This document shows, piece after piece, positions 8,293 through 16,996 of a stretch of DNA of 64,000 nt. The DNA is from Tsukamurella sputi. GTDB taxonomy: Bacteria > Actinomycetota > Actinomycetes > Mycobacteriales > Mycobacteriaceae. The stretch lies in assembly GCF_007858445.1 (NCBI RefSeq), contig NZ_VIGV01000005.1:144835-208834 (forward strand). Direction: 5' to 3'. Position numbers and translations under genes: made by a program. Below the pieces are notes generated by a model. That model searched no databases. It saw nothing but the letters and a program-made list of their open reading frames with translations, and had not been told where the DNA came from. Numbering within the stretch: position 1 is the stretch's first letter; each line of letters opens with the position of its first letter.

Positions 8293-9887
8293 TAGCGATT
8301 CGCTTTCTCACCGTGTCCACCGGCCACTCGGTCGGCCAGTGCTTCGAAGTCCTCGTTCCACCCGGCCTGGTCGGTCCGGGCGAGTCCCGCGATCTCCATC
8401 ACGGTACCGCCGTCCGCACGCGGGGTCAGCCGCACGAACACGCGCCGCCGCTTGACGGTCAGCGAGACGATGAGCCCGCCCAGCATCCCGATCGCGAAGA
8501 TCAGCGTCCAGTTCTGCGCCGGGTTGTGGCTCACCTGCAGGGCGGCGAAGTTGGTCACCCCGTCGAACCGCACCCGGGTGCCGTCCTCCAACGTGGTCGA
8601 CTGCCCCACCGACAGGTTCACGCGCGCCTTCTTCTCCAGCCGCTTCGCGTCGATCTGATCGCGGCTGAGCGAGAAGATGTTCTGCGGCTTGCCGGTGTCG
8701 AGCCCGGTGTCGCCCTGGTAGATGTCCACGGCGACGGCCGGATCGTTCGGCGCGGGGAACCGGGAGGTGAGCAGCGTCCCGTCGAGCTGCTTGGTGGGGG
8801 CCAGCAGCCCCTCGATCCCGATCTGCTTGGTGCGACGCTCGTCCTCGCTGGGGTACAGCTCGGCGGGCGGGTCGAAGCGCAGCGCGCCCGAGGAGAGGAA
8901 GTTGACCTTGTCCTGCGGTGCGAACTGCATGGTCTGGGTGCGGACGGCGCCGTTCGGGTAGGTCACCGAGAAGGTGCCCGCGTAGCCGTGGCCGAGCATG
9001 TAGACGCGCACGCCCTCCATGCGGAGCGGCTTGTTCACCTCGATCGCGTACTGCTTCCAGGTGTCGTCGCGCAGGCCGTCACGGTCCTGGTACGAGGCGA
9101 GGGTGCGGAACATGTCCGGCTGCTTGTTCGGGAGGAAGGTCGCCTGCACCTGGTCCGCCTTGAGACAGAAGGGCGCCAGCCCGGTCCCGTCGACGAGGTT
9201 GCCCGCGCGGAAGTTGTCGTAGTTCGACGAGGAGTTGCAGAAGCCCTCGTCGCCGGCGATCACGATGCGCGAGCCCTCGTAGGAGAACTGCTGCCCCACG
9301 CCGATCGCGACCAGGATGCCCAGCAGCGAGATGTGGAAGACGAGGTTCCCGGCCTCGCGCAGGTAGCCCTTCTCGGCGGAGACGGTGACCGTCCCGTCGG
9401 GTTCGGCGGTGCCGCCGGGCCGGCTGATCTTGCGCCAGCCGCGCAGGGCCCCGAGCGCGGTCCGCGCCGCGGCCTCCGGATCCTCGTCGCTCTCGCGGGT
9501 CGTGTGCCGCGGCAGCCGCGAGAGGTTGCGCGGCGTCGCGACGGGCGGCGTGCGCAGGGCACGGAAGTGCTCGAAGACGCGCGGCACGATGCAGCCGACG
9601 AGGGAGACGAAGAGCAGCGCGTAGACGGCGGTGAACCACACCGACTTGAAGACGCCGAAGAGCTGCAGCTTGTCCATGAACTCGCCGAGCGAGCCGTGGT
9701 CGGCGATCCACTTGGCGGTCGCGGCGGAGTCGACGTCGCGCTGCGGCAGCAGGGCGCCGGGCATGGCCGCGACGGCGAGCAGGAAGAGCAGTACCAGCGC
9801 GGTCTTCATCGACGTGAGCGAGCGCCAGGTATTGCGGATCACGGCGATCACGCGACGCGGGAGGGACTGCTTGACAGGAGTACTCAT
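8292..9887 (-). CDS. resB: cytochrome c biogenesis protein ResB
   Basis: Partner of CcsB in the System II haem export and ligation complex. The 531-residue protein has the usual layout: basic N-terminus, transmembrane spans at about 30-48 and 85-103, a third after residue 170 (NLVFHISLLGILVAIGVG), a large extracytoplasmic domain, and a last span near 460-480 (WTLIFAIGMLGGLIVSLTV) followed by a basic tail. The ATG is at MSTPVKQSL, where it overlaps the ccdA stop (TGATG); the reading frame stays open further upstream but that part is antisense-like and overlaps ccdA. Confidence 0.94.
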   Translation of the reverse strand: MSTPVKQSLPRRVIAVIRNTWRSLTSMKTALVLLFLLAVAAMPGALLPQRDVDSAATAKWIADHGSLGEFMDKLQLFGVFKSVWFTAVYALLFVSLVGCIVPRVFEHFRALRTPPVATPRNLSRLPRHTTRESDEDPEAAARTALGALRGWRKISRPGGTAEPDGTVTVSAEKGYLREAGNLVFHISLLGILVAIGVGQQFSYEGSRIVIAGDEGFCNSSSNYDNFRAGNLVDGTGLAPFCLKADQVQATFLPNKQPDMFRTLASYQDRDGLRDDTWKQYAIEVNKPLRMEGVRVYMLGHGYAGTFSVTYPNGAVRTQTMQFAPQDKVNFLSSGALRFDPPAELYPSEDERRTKQIGIEGLLAPTKQLDGTLLTSRFPAPNDPAVAVDIYQGDTGLDTGKPQNIFSLSRDQIDAKRLEKKARVNLSVGQSTTLEDGTRVRFDGVTNFAALQVSHNPAQNWTLIFAIGMLGGLIVSLTVKRRRVFVRLTPRADGGTVMEIAGLARTDQAGWNEDFEALADRVAGGHGEKANR

Positions 9888-10672
9888 CAGATCGGCATCA
9901 CCGTGTTGGAGACGAACATGCGGCGCACGAGGTCGATGAACTCGGTCCAGTAGCCGGTGACCAGCGCGACACCGACGGCGATCATCAGCACCCCGCCCAC
10001 GACCTGGATCCGGCGCGAGTTGCGGCGCAGCCACCCGACCGAGCGGACCGCCACCGTCGACCCCAGGGCCAGGACGATGAAGGGCAGGCCCAGCCCGGCG
10101 CAGTAGGCCACGATGAGGAGCGCGCCGCGCGCCGGTTCGGCGTCGGTGCCGACGACGATGGACAGGATCCCCGCCAGCGTCGGGCCGATGCACGGGGTCC
10201 AGCCCAGCGCGAAGACGCCGCCCAGCAGGGGCGCGCCCGCGAGGGTGGTCCACTGCCGCGGCGCGAACCGGACGTCGCGCTCGAGCATCGGGACGAGCCC
10301 GATGAAGGCCAGGCCCATGACGATGGTGACGACGCCGCCGATCCGCATGAGGGTGTCGGCGCCCAGCCGGATCGATGTGGCGAGCCCGAAGACGGACATC
10401 GTCATCAGGAGGAAGACGACGGTGAAGCCGGCGACGAAGAGCACCGCGGCGCCCATCACGCGCCAGCGCCCGGCGCGCGTGCCCGCCTTCGCCTCGTCGA
10501 CGGTGGCGGCCGGCGCCTCGGCCCCGACGAGCCCGGCGAGGTACGACAGGTAGCCCGGGACGAGCGGGACGATGCACGGCGAGGCGAAGGAGACGAGTCC
10601 CGCGAGCAGGCACGCGCCGAGCGCGAGCAGCAGCGGGCCCGAGACGGCCGCGGTGGCGAAGGCGTCTCCCAT
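9887..10672 (-). CDS. ccdA: CcdA thiol-disulfide membrane transporter
   Basis: CcdA passes electrons from cytosolic thioredoxin across the membrane to keep apocytochrome c cysteines and the TlpA/ResA thioredoxin reduced. The 261-residue protein has six or seven spans; the conserved motif [20 protein letters not shown] at about 28-47 carries one redox cysteine, and [14 protein letters not shown] near 158-171 the other. One-base overlaps at both ends tie it to tlpA and resB. Confidence 0.94.
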   Translation of the reverse strand: MGDAFATAAVSGPLLLALGACLLAGLVSFASPCIVPLVPGYLSYLAGLVGAEAPAATVDEAKAGTRAGRWRVMGAAVLFVAGFTVVFLLMTMSVFGLATSIRLGADTLMRIGGVVTIVMGLAFIGLVPMLERDVRFAPRQWTTLAGAPLLGGVFALGWTPCIGPTLAGILSIVVGTDAEPARGALLIVAYCAGLGLPFIVLALGSTVAVRSVGWLRRNSRRIQVVGGVLMIAVGVALVTGYWTEFIDLVRRMFVSNTVMPI

Positions 10673-11262
10673 CAGCCCTCCCCCAGGACCTTCTCGATCG
10701 TGGCGGTCAGTTCCTTCTCGCCGACGGTGGTGAGGTAGGAGGCGGCCACGCGGTGCTGCCGGTCGAGCACGAAGGTCATCGGCACGACGGTGGTCGGGTA
10801 CTGCTCACCGATGGCCAGCAGGGTCTTGCCGGGCGGGTCGTAGATCGACGGGTAGGTCAGCCCCTGCGAGGCGATGAAGTCGCGCGCGGCGTCGTCGCCG
10901 GCCGTCTCGCGCACGTTGATCCCGAGGAACTGCACGCCCTTGTCCTTGGTGGCGAGGAAGGTGCGCTCGAGCTCGGGCGATTCGATGCGGCAGGGGGCGC
11001 ACCAGCTGCCCCAGACGTTGATGACGACGACCTTGCCCGCGTAGTCGGCGAGCCGGACGGTGCTCTTCTCGTCCGTCACGCTGCGCCCGGACAGGTTCTC
11101 GACGGTGCTCCGCTTGCCGGGCTCGTAGAACTGCCGGACCTTGCCGCCGGGGGCGATGACGCCGCCCTTGGCGGACTGGTCGGAGAGCTGGACGCAGCCG
11201 GACGCGCCGAACGCTACGGCGCCGACGACGAGGAGCGCGGCGACGCGGCGGGCCGGCCTCAC
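10672..11262 (-). CDS. resA: TlpA/ResA-like thioredoxin lipoprotein
   Basis: A 196-residue membrane-anchored thiol-disulfide oxidoreductase for cytochrome c maturation. A signal peptide of about 22 residues ends in the lipobox ASGC, so the protein is probably lipidated. The AhpC/TSA-thioredoxin domain has the active site [11 protein letters not shown] at about 93-103 and the cis-Pro segment [10 protein letters not shown] near 164-173. The GTG start was chosen because it overlaps the upstream phosphatase stop by four bases (GTGA) and gives the signal peptide directly. Confidence 0.92.
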   Translation of the reverse strand: MRPARRVAALLVVGAVAFGASGCVQLSDQSAKGGVIAPGGKVRQFYEPGKRSTVENLSGRSVTDEKSTVRLADYAGKVVVINVWGSWCAPCRIESPELERTFLATKDKGVQFLGINVRETAGDDAARDFIASQGLTYPSIYDPPGKTLLAIGEQYPTTVVPMTFVLDRQHRVAASYLTTVGEKELTATIEKVLGEG

Positions 11263-11888
11263 GCGCCGCGCACCAGCGGGTCGGTGGCGCCCGCCGGCTC
11301 GGAGTAGACGATGTCGACGAGCTCGTCGCCGTCGTAGACGAGGCTGGTCAGCGAGGCGAGGGAGCACTGCCGGTTGCGCGGGTCGTGCCACAGCCGCTTG
11401 CCCTCGAGGTAGCGGCGCAGGGTCACGACGGGCAGTTGGTGGCTCACCAGCACGGCCTCGTGGCCGCGGGCCCGCTCGCGGGCGATGTCGACGACGCCGA
11501 CCATGCGGTGCGCGATCTGCAGGTAGGGCTCGCCCCACGAGGGCGTGAACGGGTCGCGCAGTTTGGGCCAGTGCCTGGGCTGGCGCAGCGCACCGTCGCC
11601 GACGGCCACCTTGAGGCCCTCGAACTGGTTGCCGGCCTCGATCAGCTCCTCGTCGGTGATGATCGGCAACCCGTGCGAGGCGGCGATGGGCGTCGCGGTC
11701 TCCTGGGCGCGCTGCAGCGGCGAGGCGAAGACGGCGGTGATGTCGTGGTCGGCGAGCGCGTCCGCCACCGTCTGCGCCTGTGCCCGGCCCTTGTCGGACA
11801 GGCGGAAGCCGGGCAGGCGGCCGTAGAGGATGCCGTCGGGATTGTGCACCTCGCCGTGGCGCATCACGTGCACGATCGTCTGAGTCAT
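11259..11888 (-). CDS. histidine phosphatase superfamily protein
   Basis: A 209-residue phosphoglycerate mutase-fold protein. The catalytic motif MRHGEVHNP is at about 9-17, the second Arg region FASPLQRAQETA near 56-67 and the second His in VLVSHQLPV near 147-155. It matches Rv0525, which lies between hemL and the thioredoxin gene in M. tuberculosis. Substrate is not known. It is part of the hemL-ccsB operon, 12 bases after hemL. Confidence 0.85.
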   Translation of the reverse strand: MTQTIVHVMRHGEVHNPDGILYGRLPGFRLSDKGRAQAQTVADALADHDITAVFASPLQRAQETATPIAASHGLPIITDEELIEAGNQFEGLKVAVGDGALRQPRHWPKLRDPFTPSWGEPYLQIAHRMVGVVDIARERARGHEAVLVSHQLPVVTLRRYLEGKRLWHDPRNRQCSLASLTSLVYDGDELVDIVYSEPAGATDPLVRGA

Positions 11889-11900
11889 CTGCGGTGTCTC

Positions 11901-13226
11901 CTACTGCGTCGCCGCGGCGGCCGCGCGGGCGGCGGCGGGCAGAGCCGCCTCGATGGATGCGAAGTCGTCGTCGGTGAGCGCGGCGGAGACGAACCAGGCC
12001 TCGAAGGCGCTGGGCGGCGGGTAGACCCCCTGCTCGAGCAGCGCGTGGAAGAAGGGCGCGAAGCGGAAGGTCTCGGCCGCCTTGGCCTGTGCGTAGTCCG
12101 CGACCGGCCCGTCGGTGAAGAAGACCGAGACGAGGTTGCCCGCGTACTGGACGTGATGCCGCACGCCTTCGGCGGTGAGCGCATCGCCGATGAGCCCGCC
12201 GAGGCGGATCGAATTGGCGTTGAGCTTGGCGTACACCTCATCGGTCGCGTTCTGCAGGGTCGCCAGGCCCGCGGCCACGGCGACGGGGTTCCCCGACAGC
12301 GTGCCGGCCTGGTAGACGGGCCCCAGCGGCGCGAGATGCCCCATGACCTCGGCCGATCCGCCGAAGGCGGCGGCGGGCAGCCCGCCCGACATGACCTTGC
12401 CGAAGGTGAACAGGTCGGCGTCGACGGGCTCGAGGCCGTACCAGCCGGCCTTGCTGACGCGGAAGCCGGTCATGACCTCGTCGAGGATGAGGAGCGCACC
12501 GTCGGCGCGGGTGATCTCGCGCAGGCCCTCGTTGAAGCCGGGGAGCGGCGGGACGGCGCCCATGTTGCCGGCGGCGGCCTCGGTGATGACGGCGGCGATC
12601 TGCCCGGGGTACTGGGCGAAGGCCTCGCGCACCGCGTCCAGGTCGTTGTAGGGCAGCACGACGGTGTCCTGCGCCTGCGCGCCGGTCACGCCGGGGCTGG
12701 TCGGCAGGCCGAGGGTGGCGACGCCGGAGCCGGCGTCGGCGAGCAGGGCGTCGACGTGGCCGTGGTAGCAGCCGGCGAACTTGATGATCTTGGCGCGGCC
12801 GGTGACGCCGCGGGCCAGGCGGACGGCGCTCATGGTGGCCTCGGTGCCGGAGTTGACCAGGCGGACCCGCTCGACGGGGGCGACGCGCGCGATGATCTCC
12901 TCGGCGAGGGCGATCTCGGCCTCGGTGGGGGCGCCGAAGCTCAGGCCGGTGGTGGCGGCGCGCTGCACGGCGTCGACGACGGCCGGATGCGCGTGCCCCA
13001 GGATCATCGGACCCCAGCTGGCGACGAGGTCCACGTAGCGCTTGCCGTCGGCGTCGACGAGCTGCGAGCCGGACGCCGAGACGATGAAGCGCGGGGTGCC
13101 GCCGACGGCCGAGAAGGCGCGCACCGGGGAGTTCACCCCGCCGGGAATGGAGCGGGCGGCGCGATCGAAGAGGGCCGCGCTGGCCGGGGCCGCAGTGTCG
13201 CTACCGGGGGTACGGGGAGAACTCAC
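11901..13226 (-). CDS. hemL: glutamate-1-semialdehyde 2,1-aminomutase
   Basis: PLP enzyme converting glutamate-1-semialdehyde to 5-aminolevulinate in the C5 haem pathway; its substrate comes from HemA, encoded 25 kb away. The 441-residue protein shows [12 protein letters not shown] near 26-37, the cofactor region [15 protein letters not shown] near 128-142, and the PLP lysine in [18 protein letters not shown] near 263-280. I chose the GTG start because a -10 box (GACACT) lies exactly seven bases upstream with TTGACG 16 bases before it, implying a leaderless mRNA. It is the promoter-proximal gene of the cytochrome c maturation operon, linking haem supply to its use. Confidence 0.93.
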   Translation of the reverse strand: MSSPRTPGSDTAAPASAALFDRAARSIPGGVNSPVRAFSAVGGTPRFIVSASGSQLVDADGKRYVDLVASWGPMILGHAHPAVVDAVQRAATTGLSFGAPTEAEIALAEEIIARVAPVERVRLVNSGTEATMSAVRLARGVTGRAKIIKFAGCYHGHVDALLADAGSGVATLGLPTSPGVTGAQAQDTVVLPYNDLDAVREAFAQYPGQIAAVITEAAAGNMGAVPPLPGFNEGLREITRADGALLILDEVMTGFRVSKAGWYGLEPVDADLFTFGKVMSGGLPAAAFGGSAEVMGHLAPLGPVYQAGTLSGNPVAVAAGLATLQNATDEVYAKLNANSIRLGGLIGDALTAEGVRHHVQYAGNLVSVFFTDGPVADYAQAKAAETFRFAPFFHALLEQGVYPPPSAFEAWFVSAALTDDDFASIEAALPAAARAAAAATQ

Positions 13227-13233
13227 GACCTCC

Positions 13234-13261
13234 AGTGTCCCAAACGAGGGCAAGTCGTCAA
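13234..13261 (-). promoter_or_regulatory. hemL promoter (-35/-10)
   Basis: On the minus strand TTGACG (13256-13261), a 16-base spacer and GACACT (13234-13239) precede the GTG by seven bases. This is one of the better sigma-A-like pairs in the window. Confidence 0.6.
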
Positions 13262-13316
13262 CTACAGGGTGTAGGAGGCCTCCGGAATCCGCCCCGATGG
13301 GCGGTTCGGAACGCGA

Positions 13317-13333
13317 TACCACTGTGGTACCAC
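13317..13333 (+). promoter_or_regulatory. palindromic operator of the toxin-antitoxin cassette
   Basis: TACCAC-T-GTGGTA (13317-13329) overlaps the perfect palindrome GTGGTACCAC (13324-13333), so three TACCAC half-sites are packed in 17 bases, just upstream of the -10 TACGCT (13340-13345). This is the expected place for autorepression by the antitoxin. Confidence 0.65.
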
Positions 13334-13351
13334 CGCGCGTACGCTGGAGAC

Positions 13352-13555
13352 ATGGCCATGACGCTCCGCCTCACCGATGACGACGACGCCGCCCTCACCG
13401 CGCTCGCCGAAGCCGAGGGCGTCAGCAAGCAGGAGGCCGCGCTGCGCGCGATCCGCGAGAAGTCCGCGCAGATCGACCGCGATGCGCAGGTCCGCCGCCT
13501 CACGCGCGACGCGGTGGCCCGGTACGGGCCCCTGCTCGATCGCCTCGCGCAATGA
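13352..13555 (+). CDS. antitoxin of a Doc-type module (ribbon-helix-helix-like)
   Basis: A 67-residue protein beginning [35 protein letters not shown], which reads as a short beta-strand followed by two helices as in CopG/RHH antitoxins, with a charged C-terminal half that would neutralise the toxin. It overlaps the Doc gene by four bases (ATGA). The first ATG is six bases after a -10 box; a second ATG two codons later is possible. The palindrome directly upstream supports autorepression. RHH assignment is by pattern, not by a profile search. Confidence 0.75.
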   Translation: MAMTLRLTDDDDAALTALAEAEGVSKQEAALRAIREKSAQIDRDAQVRRLTRDAVARYGPLLDRLAQ

Positions 13556-13941
13556 CGGTTCACCTCGATCTCGCACTGCTGCTGACGATCGCCGACGAGG
13601 CCGCCCTCCCCAGTGTTCGCGACGCGGGGCTGCTCGAGGCCGCGGCGATGCGGCCGAGAGCGTCCGTGTTCGGTGAGGACGCGTATCCGACCCTCGATGA
13701 GAAGGCCGCCGCACTTCTCGAGTCGATCGTCCGCAATCACCCGCTCGTCGACGGGAACAAGCGGCTGGGTTGGCTCGCGGCGACGATCTTCTACGCACTG
13801 AACGGCGTCGATCTGGACGCGCCGGAGGATCCGGCGTACGACCTCGTCATCGGCATCGCCGAAGGACGGATCGACTACCGCCTCAGCGCGGCCGCACTCG
13901 CGTCGTGGACCGCGCCCGCCCGCTCCACCCACCACCTATAG
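13552..13941 (+). CDS. doc: Doc-like Fic-fold toxin
   Basis: A 129-residue death-on-curing family protein. The Fic/Doc motif is HPLVDGNKRLGW at about residues 63-74, close to the Doc consensus HxFx(D/N)(A/G)NKR; the usual Phe after His-x is Leu here. Phage P1 Doc phosphorylates elongation factor Tu and arrests translation; that activity is assumed by family. Family landmarks RPRASVFGEDAYPTLDEKAAALLESI precede the motif. The coupled antitoxin gene upstream completes the module. Confidence 0.88.
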   Translation: MTVHLDLALLLTIADEAALPSVRDAGLLEAAAMRPRASVFGEDAYPTLDEKAAALLESIVRNHPLVDGNKRLGWLAATIFYALNGVDLDAPEDPAYDLVIGIAEGRIDYRLSAAALASWTAPARSTHHL

Positions 13942-13942
13942 T
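13937..13942 (+). promoter_or_regulatory. possible -10 box of the WS/DGAT gene
   Basis: TATAGT overlaps the doc stop codon and is 56 bases ahead of the ATG, leaving a leader with GGGGGA as ribosome site. Confidence 0.35.
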
Positions 13943-13998
13943 GGAACAGGTTTCACTTACCTGAGCCGGACATCACCACCGACACCTGGGGGAACAGC

Positions 13999-15426
13999 AT
14001 GGAACGACTCAGCGGACTGGACGCCTCGTTCCTGTACCTCGAGTCCCGGTCCCAGCTGATGCACGTGAGCGGGATCCTCGAACTGGATCCCGCCACCGTC
14101 GAGGGCGGCTACCGCTTCGAGGACCTGCGCGGCGAGCTGGCGCGGCGGATCACCGCGATGCCGGCGTTCCGGCGCAAGCTGCACGACTCCGTCGTCAATC
14201 TGGACCATCCGGTGTGGGTCGAGGACGAGTCCTTCGACATCGAGGCGCACGTGCACCGCGTCGCCGTGCCCGCGCCCGGCGGGCAGACCGAGCTCGCCGA
14301 GCTCTGCGCGCACGTCGCCGGACTGCCCCTGGACCGCAGCAAGCCGCTGTGGGAGATGTGGGTCATCGAGGGGCTGGCCGACGGGAGGATCGCGATCATG
14401 ATGCGCATGCACCACGCCGGTGTCGACGGTGTGACCGGCGCGGGCCTGATGGCCCAGCTGTGCTCGCTGACCCCGGAGCCGCCGGCGCTCGACCCGGCGA
14501 TGGTGGACAAGTCGACGGGCGGCGCGCCGCTGCTCGCCCTCGCCGCCGACGGCGCGAAGAACGTCCTGCTCCGGCCCCTGTCGTTGGTCTCGCTGCTGCC
14601 GCGCACGCTGCCGGTCCCGGTCAAGTGGTGGACCCGCTCGCGCCGCGGCGCCGCGATGCCCGCCCCGTTCAGCGCACCGCGCACCTCGCTCAACAGCTCC
14701 ATCACGGGCCACCGCGCGATCGCCTTCGCGGCGGTGCCACTGGCGGACGTCAAGAAGATCAAGGACCACTTCGGGGTCAAGGTCAACGACGTGGTGCTGG
14801 CGGCCTGCTCCGGCGCGATGCGCGAGTTCCTGCACGACCGCGGCGAACTGCCCGCGCAGCCGCTGGTCGCCATGATCCCCGTCTCGGTGCACGAGGCGGA
14901 GATCGGCGCGACGCTGGTCGAGGGCTCGAACAAGGTCACCGGCATGTTCACGCGCATGACCACCGACGTCGAGGGCCCCGTCGAGCGGCTGGAGGCGATC
15001 CGGGAGCGGGTCGCGACCAGCAAGGAGCACCACGGCGAGCTCGACGACAACCTGCTGCGCTCGTGGGCACAGTTCGCGCCGGCGTCGATCATGCAGATGG
15101 GCGCACGGATCTACGGCGACAACAACCTGCCCGAGCTGCACCCGGTGGTCTACAACTTGGTGATCTCCAACGTCCCCGGGCCGGACATCCCGCTGTACTT
15201 CCTGGGCGCGCGGATCCACTCGATGTACCCGCTCGGCCCGGTCTTCCACGGCGCGGGCCTCAACGTGACGGTCTTCTCCCAGGAGGGCACACTGAACATC
15301 GGTGTGATCGCCTGCAAGAAGCAGGTGCCCGACCCGTGGCCGATCGTCCGCGCCTTCGAGCGCGACATCGCCGCACTGGTCGCGGCCGTCGACGCGGCCG
15401 GGAACGAGGAGAGCGCAGAGCAATGA
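13999..15426 (+). CDS. wax ester synthase/diacylglycerol acyltransferase (WS/DGAT)
   Basis: Transfers an acyl group from acyl-CoA to diacylglycerol or a fatty alcohol, making storage lipid; typical of mycolic-acid actinobacteria. The 475-residue protein starts with the family motif MERLSGLDASFLYLES, has the catalytic HHAGVDG at 138-144, and the later conserved PLVAMIPVSVH near 291-301 and NLVISNVPGPDIPLYFLGA near 386-404. GGGGGA lies six bases before the ATG. The downstream esterase starts inside its stop (ATGA), so storage lipid formation and ester hydrolysis are co-expressed. Confidence 0.93.
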   Translation: MERLSGLDASFLYLESRSQLMHVSGILELDPATVEGGYRFEDLRGELARRITAMPAFRRKLHDSVVNLDHPVWVEDESFDIEAHVHRVAVPAPGGQTELAELCAHVAGLPLDRSKPLWEMWVIEGLADGRIAIMMRMHHAGVDGVTGAGLMAQLCSLTPEPPALDPAMVDKSTGGAPLLALAADGAKNVLLRPLSLVSLLPRTLPVPVKWWTRSRRGAAMPAPFSAPRTSLNSSITGHRAIAFAAVPLADVKKIKDHFGVKVNDVVLAACSGAMREFLHDRGELPAQPLVAMIPVSVHEAEIGATLVEGSNKVTGMFTRMTTDVEGPVERLEAIRERVATSKEHHGELDDNLLRSWAQFAPASIMQMGARIYGDNNLPELHPVVYNLVISNVPGPDIPLYFLGARIHSMYPLGPVFHGAGLNVTVFSQEGTLNIGVIACKKQVPDPWPIVRAFERDIAALVAAVDAAGNEESAEQ

Positions 15427-16904
15427 CCGACGGCCCGCGGGTACGAATCGACAGCGGCGAGATCTCCGGCCGCGACCAGCGGACGGTGCACGCCTTCCGC
15501 GGGATCCCGTACGCGCAGCCGCCCGTCGGGCCGCTGCGCTTCCGCGCACCGCAGCCCGTCGAGCCCTGGGAGGGCGTGCGCGCCGCGACGGAGTTCAGCG
15601 CGGCCGCGCCGCAGAACAAGAAGTACACGCTGGTCGGTTTCCGCGAGTACCAGCCCACCAGTGAGGATTCGCTCACGCTCAACGTGGTGACGCCGGCGCG
15701 CCCGGCCACCACGCCGCGGCCCGTCATGGTCTTCATCCACGGCGGCGCCTACCTCATGGGCAGCTCGGCCACGCCGCTCTACTACGGCAACTCGCTGGTC
15801 GAGCGGGGCGATGTCGTCTTCGTCTCGATCAACTACCGCCTCGGCGCCCTCGGCTACCTCGACCTGACGGAGTTCTCCACCGACGAGCGCCCCATCGACG
15901 GCAACCTGGGCCTGCGGGACCAGGTGGCGGCGCTGCAGTGGGTGCAGCGCAACATCGCCGTCTTCGGCGGCGATCCGGGCAATGTCACCGTCTTCGGTGA
16001 GAGCGCGGGCGGCAACGCCGTCACCACGCTCCTCGCGACGCCCGCCGCCCGCGGCCTGTTCCACCGTGCGATCGCGCAGAGCTCGGCGCCGGGCCTCACC
16101 GTCGACGCCGTCACGGCCCGCGGCTGGGGCAAGCGCTTCGTGGAGTTGCTGGGCGGGCCCGAGCGGATCGACGAGGCCACCTCGGAGGAGTTGGGCGGCA
16201 CCGGGAACCGGCTCATGGGCGAGCTCAACCGCGAGCAGCTCGGGGTGATCCCGTACGGCCCCACGGTCGACGGTGACTACCTCCCGGAGGATCCCGCGGT
16301 CGCGATCGCGGCGGGCCGGGGCGCGGCGGTGCCGCTCATCATCGGCACCAACCGCGCCGAGGCGACGCTGTTCACGAAGATGCCGGGAATGGGCAAGCCG
16401 TCGGCCGAGCGGGTGGCGCACACCGTCGGCGCGACGCCGGAACGGTTCGCGCCGCTGGCCGCCGCGTACCCGGGCTTCCCGGATGTGGGCCCGCTCAACC
16501 GGATCGTCGGCGACTTCATGTTCTGGGCGCCGTCCCTGCGCATCGCACAGGCGCACGCCAAGCACGCACCGACGTACTTCTACCGCTACGACTTCTCCCC
16601 CAAGACGCTCGATCTGCTGGGGTACGGCGCCACGCACGCGACGGAGCTGATGGCCGTCTTCGGCGTCTACCACGGGACCACGGGCTGGGTGCTGGGCGCG
16701 CTGGGCGACCGCCGGATCGCGATGCGGGTCTCCGACGGAATGCAGCGCGACTGGATCACGTTCGCGCGCACCGGTCATCCCGCGAGCGAGTGGCCGACGT
16801 ACAACGGCACGTCCCGCGCCACCCTGGTGATCGACGACCGCAACCGCATCGTCTACGACCCGTCGCCCGAGATCCGCAGGGCCTGGGAGCAGTTCTCCGG
16901 ATAG
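15423..16904 (+). CDS. type B carboxylesterase (alpha/beta hydrolase)
   Basis: A 493-residue carboxylesterase/cholinesterase-family protein. Visible are the N-terminal FRGIPYAQPPVGPLRFRAP, the oxyanion loop FIHGGAYLMGS, the nucleophile elbow FGESAGGNAVTT (Ser near 194), an acidic residue in GTNRAEATLF, and the catalytic His in GATHATELMAVFG. No signal peptide is visible, so it is likely cytoplasmic. It starts within the WS/DGAT stop codon, implying lipid ester turnover, but the substrate is not evident. Confidence 0.88.
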   Translation: MTDGPRVRIDSGEISGRDQRTVHAFRGIPYAQPPVGPLRFRAPQPVEPWEGVRAATEFSAAAPQNKKYTLVGFREYQPTSEDSLTLNVVTPARPATTPRPVMVFIHGGAYLMGSSATPLYYGNSLVERGDVVFVSINYRLGALGYLDLTEFSTDERPIDGNLGLRDQVAALQWVQRNIAVFGGDPGNVTVFGESAGGNAVTTLLATPAARGLFHRAIAQSSAPGLTVDAVTARGWGKRFVELLGGPERIDEATSEELGGTGNRLMGELNREQLGVIPYGPTVDGDYLPEDPAVAIAAGRGAAVPLIIGTNRAEATLFTKMPGMGKPSAERVAHTVGATPERFAPLAAAYPGFPDVGPLNRIVGDFMFWAPSLRIAQAHAKHAPTYFYRYDFSPKTLDLLGYGATHATELMAVFGVYHGTTGWVLGALGDRRIAMRVSDGMQRDWITFARTGHPASEWPTYNGTSRATLVIDDRNRIVYDPSPEIRRAWEQFSG

Positions 16905-16941
16905 GCGAGTCCGGTTCCGCGCGCGGCGCCGGCGGAGCCGG

Positions 16942-16972
16942 CGATTCCCACCGGGCGAACCGGCAGGAATCG
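16942..16972 (+). terminator. weak stem-loop after the esterase gene
   Basis: Arms CGATTCC and GGAATCG enclose 17 bases. It lies between the esterase stop and the promoter of the next gene; a terminator role is only a guess. Confidence 0.3.
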
Positions 16973-16983
16973 CCCGCGCTCGG

Positions 16984-16989
16984 TACGGT
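16984..16989 (+). promoter_or_regulatory. -10 box of the acyl-CoA oxidase-like gene
   Basis: TACGGT ends seven bases before the ATG, a leaderless pattern. Confidence 0.5.
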
Positions 16990-16996
16990 TGGGATC

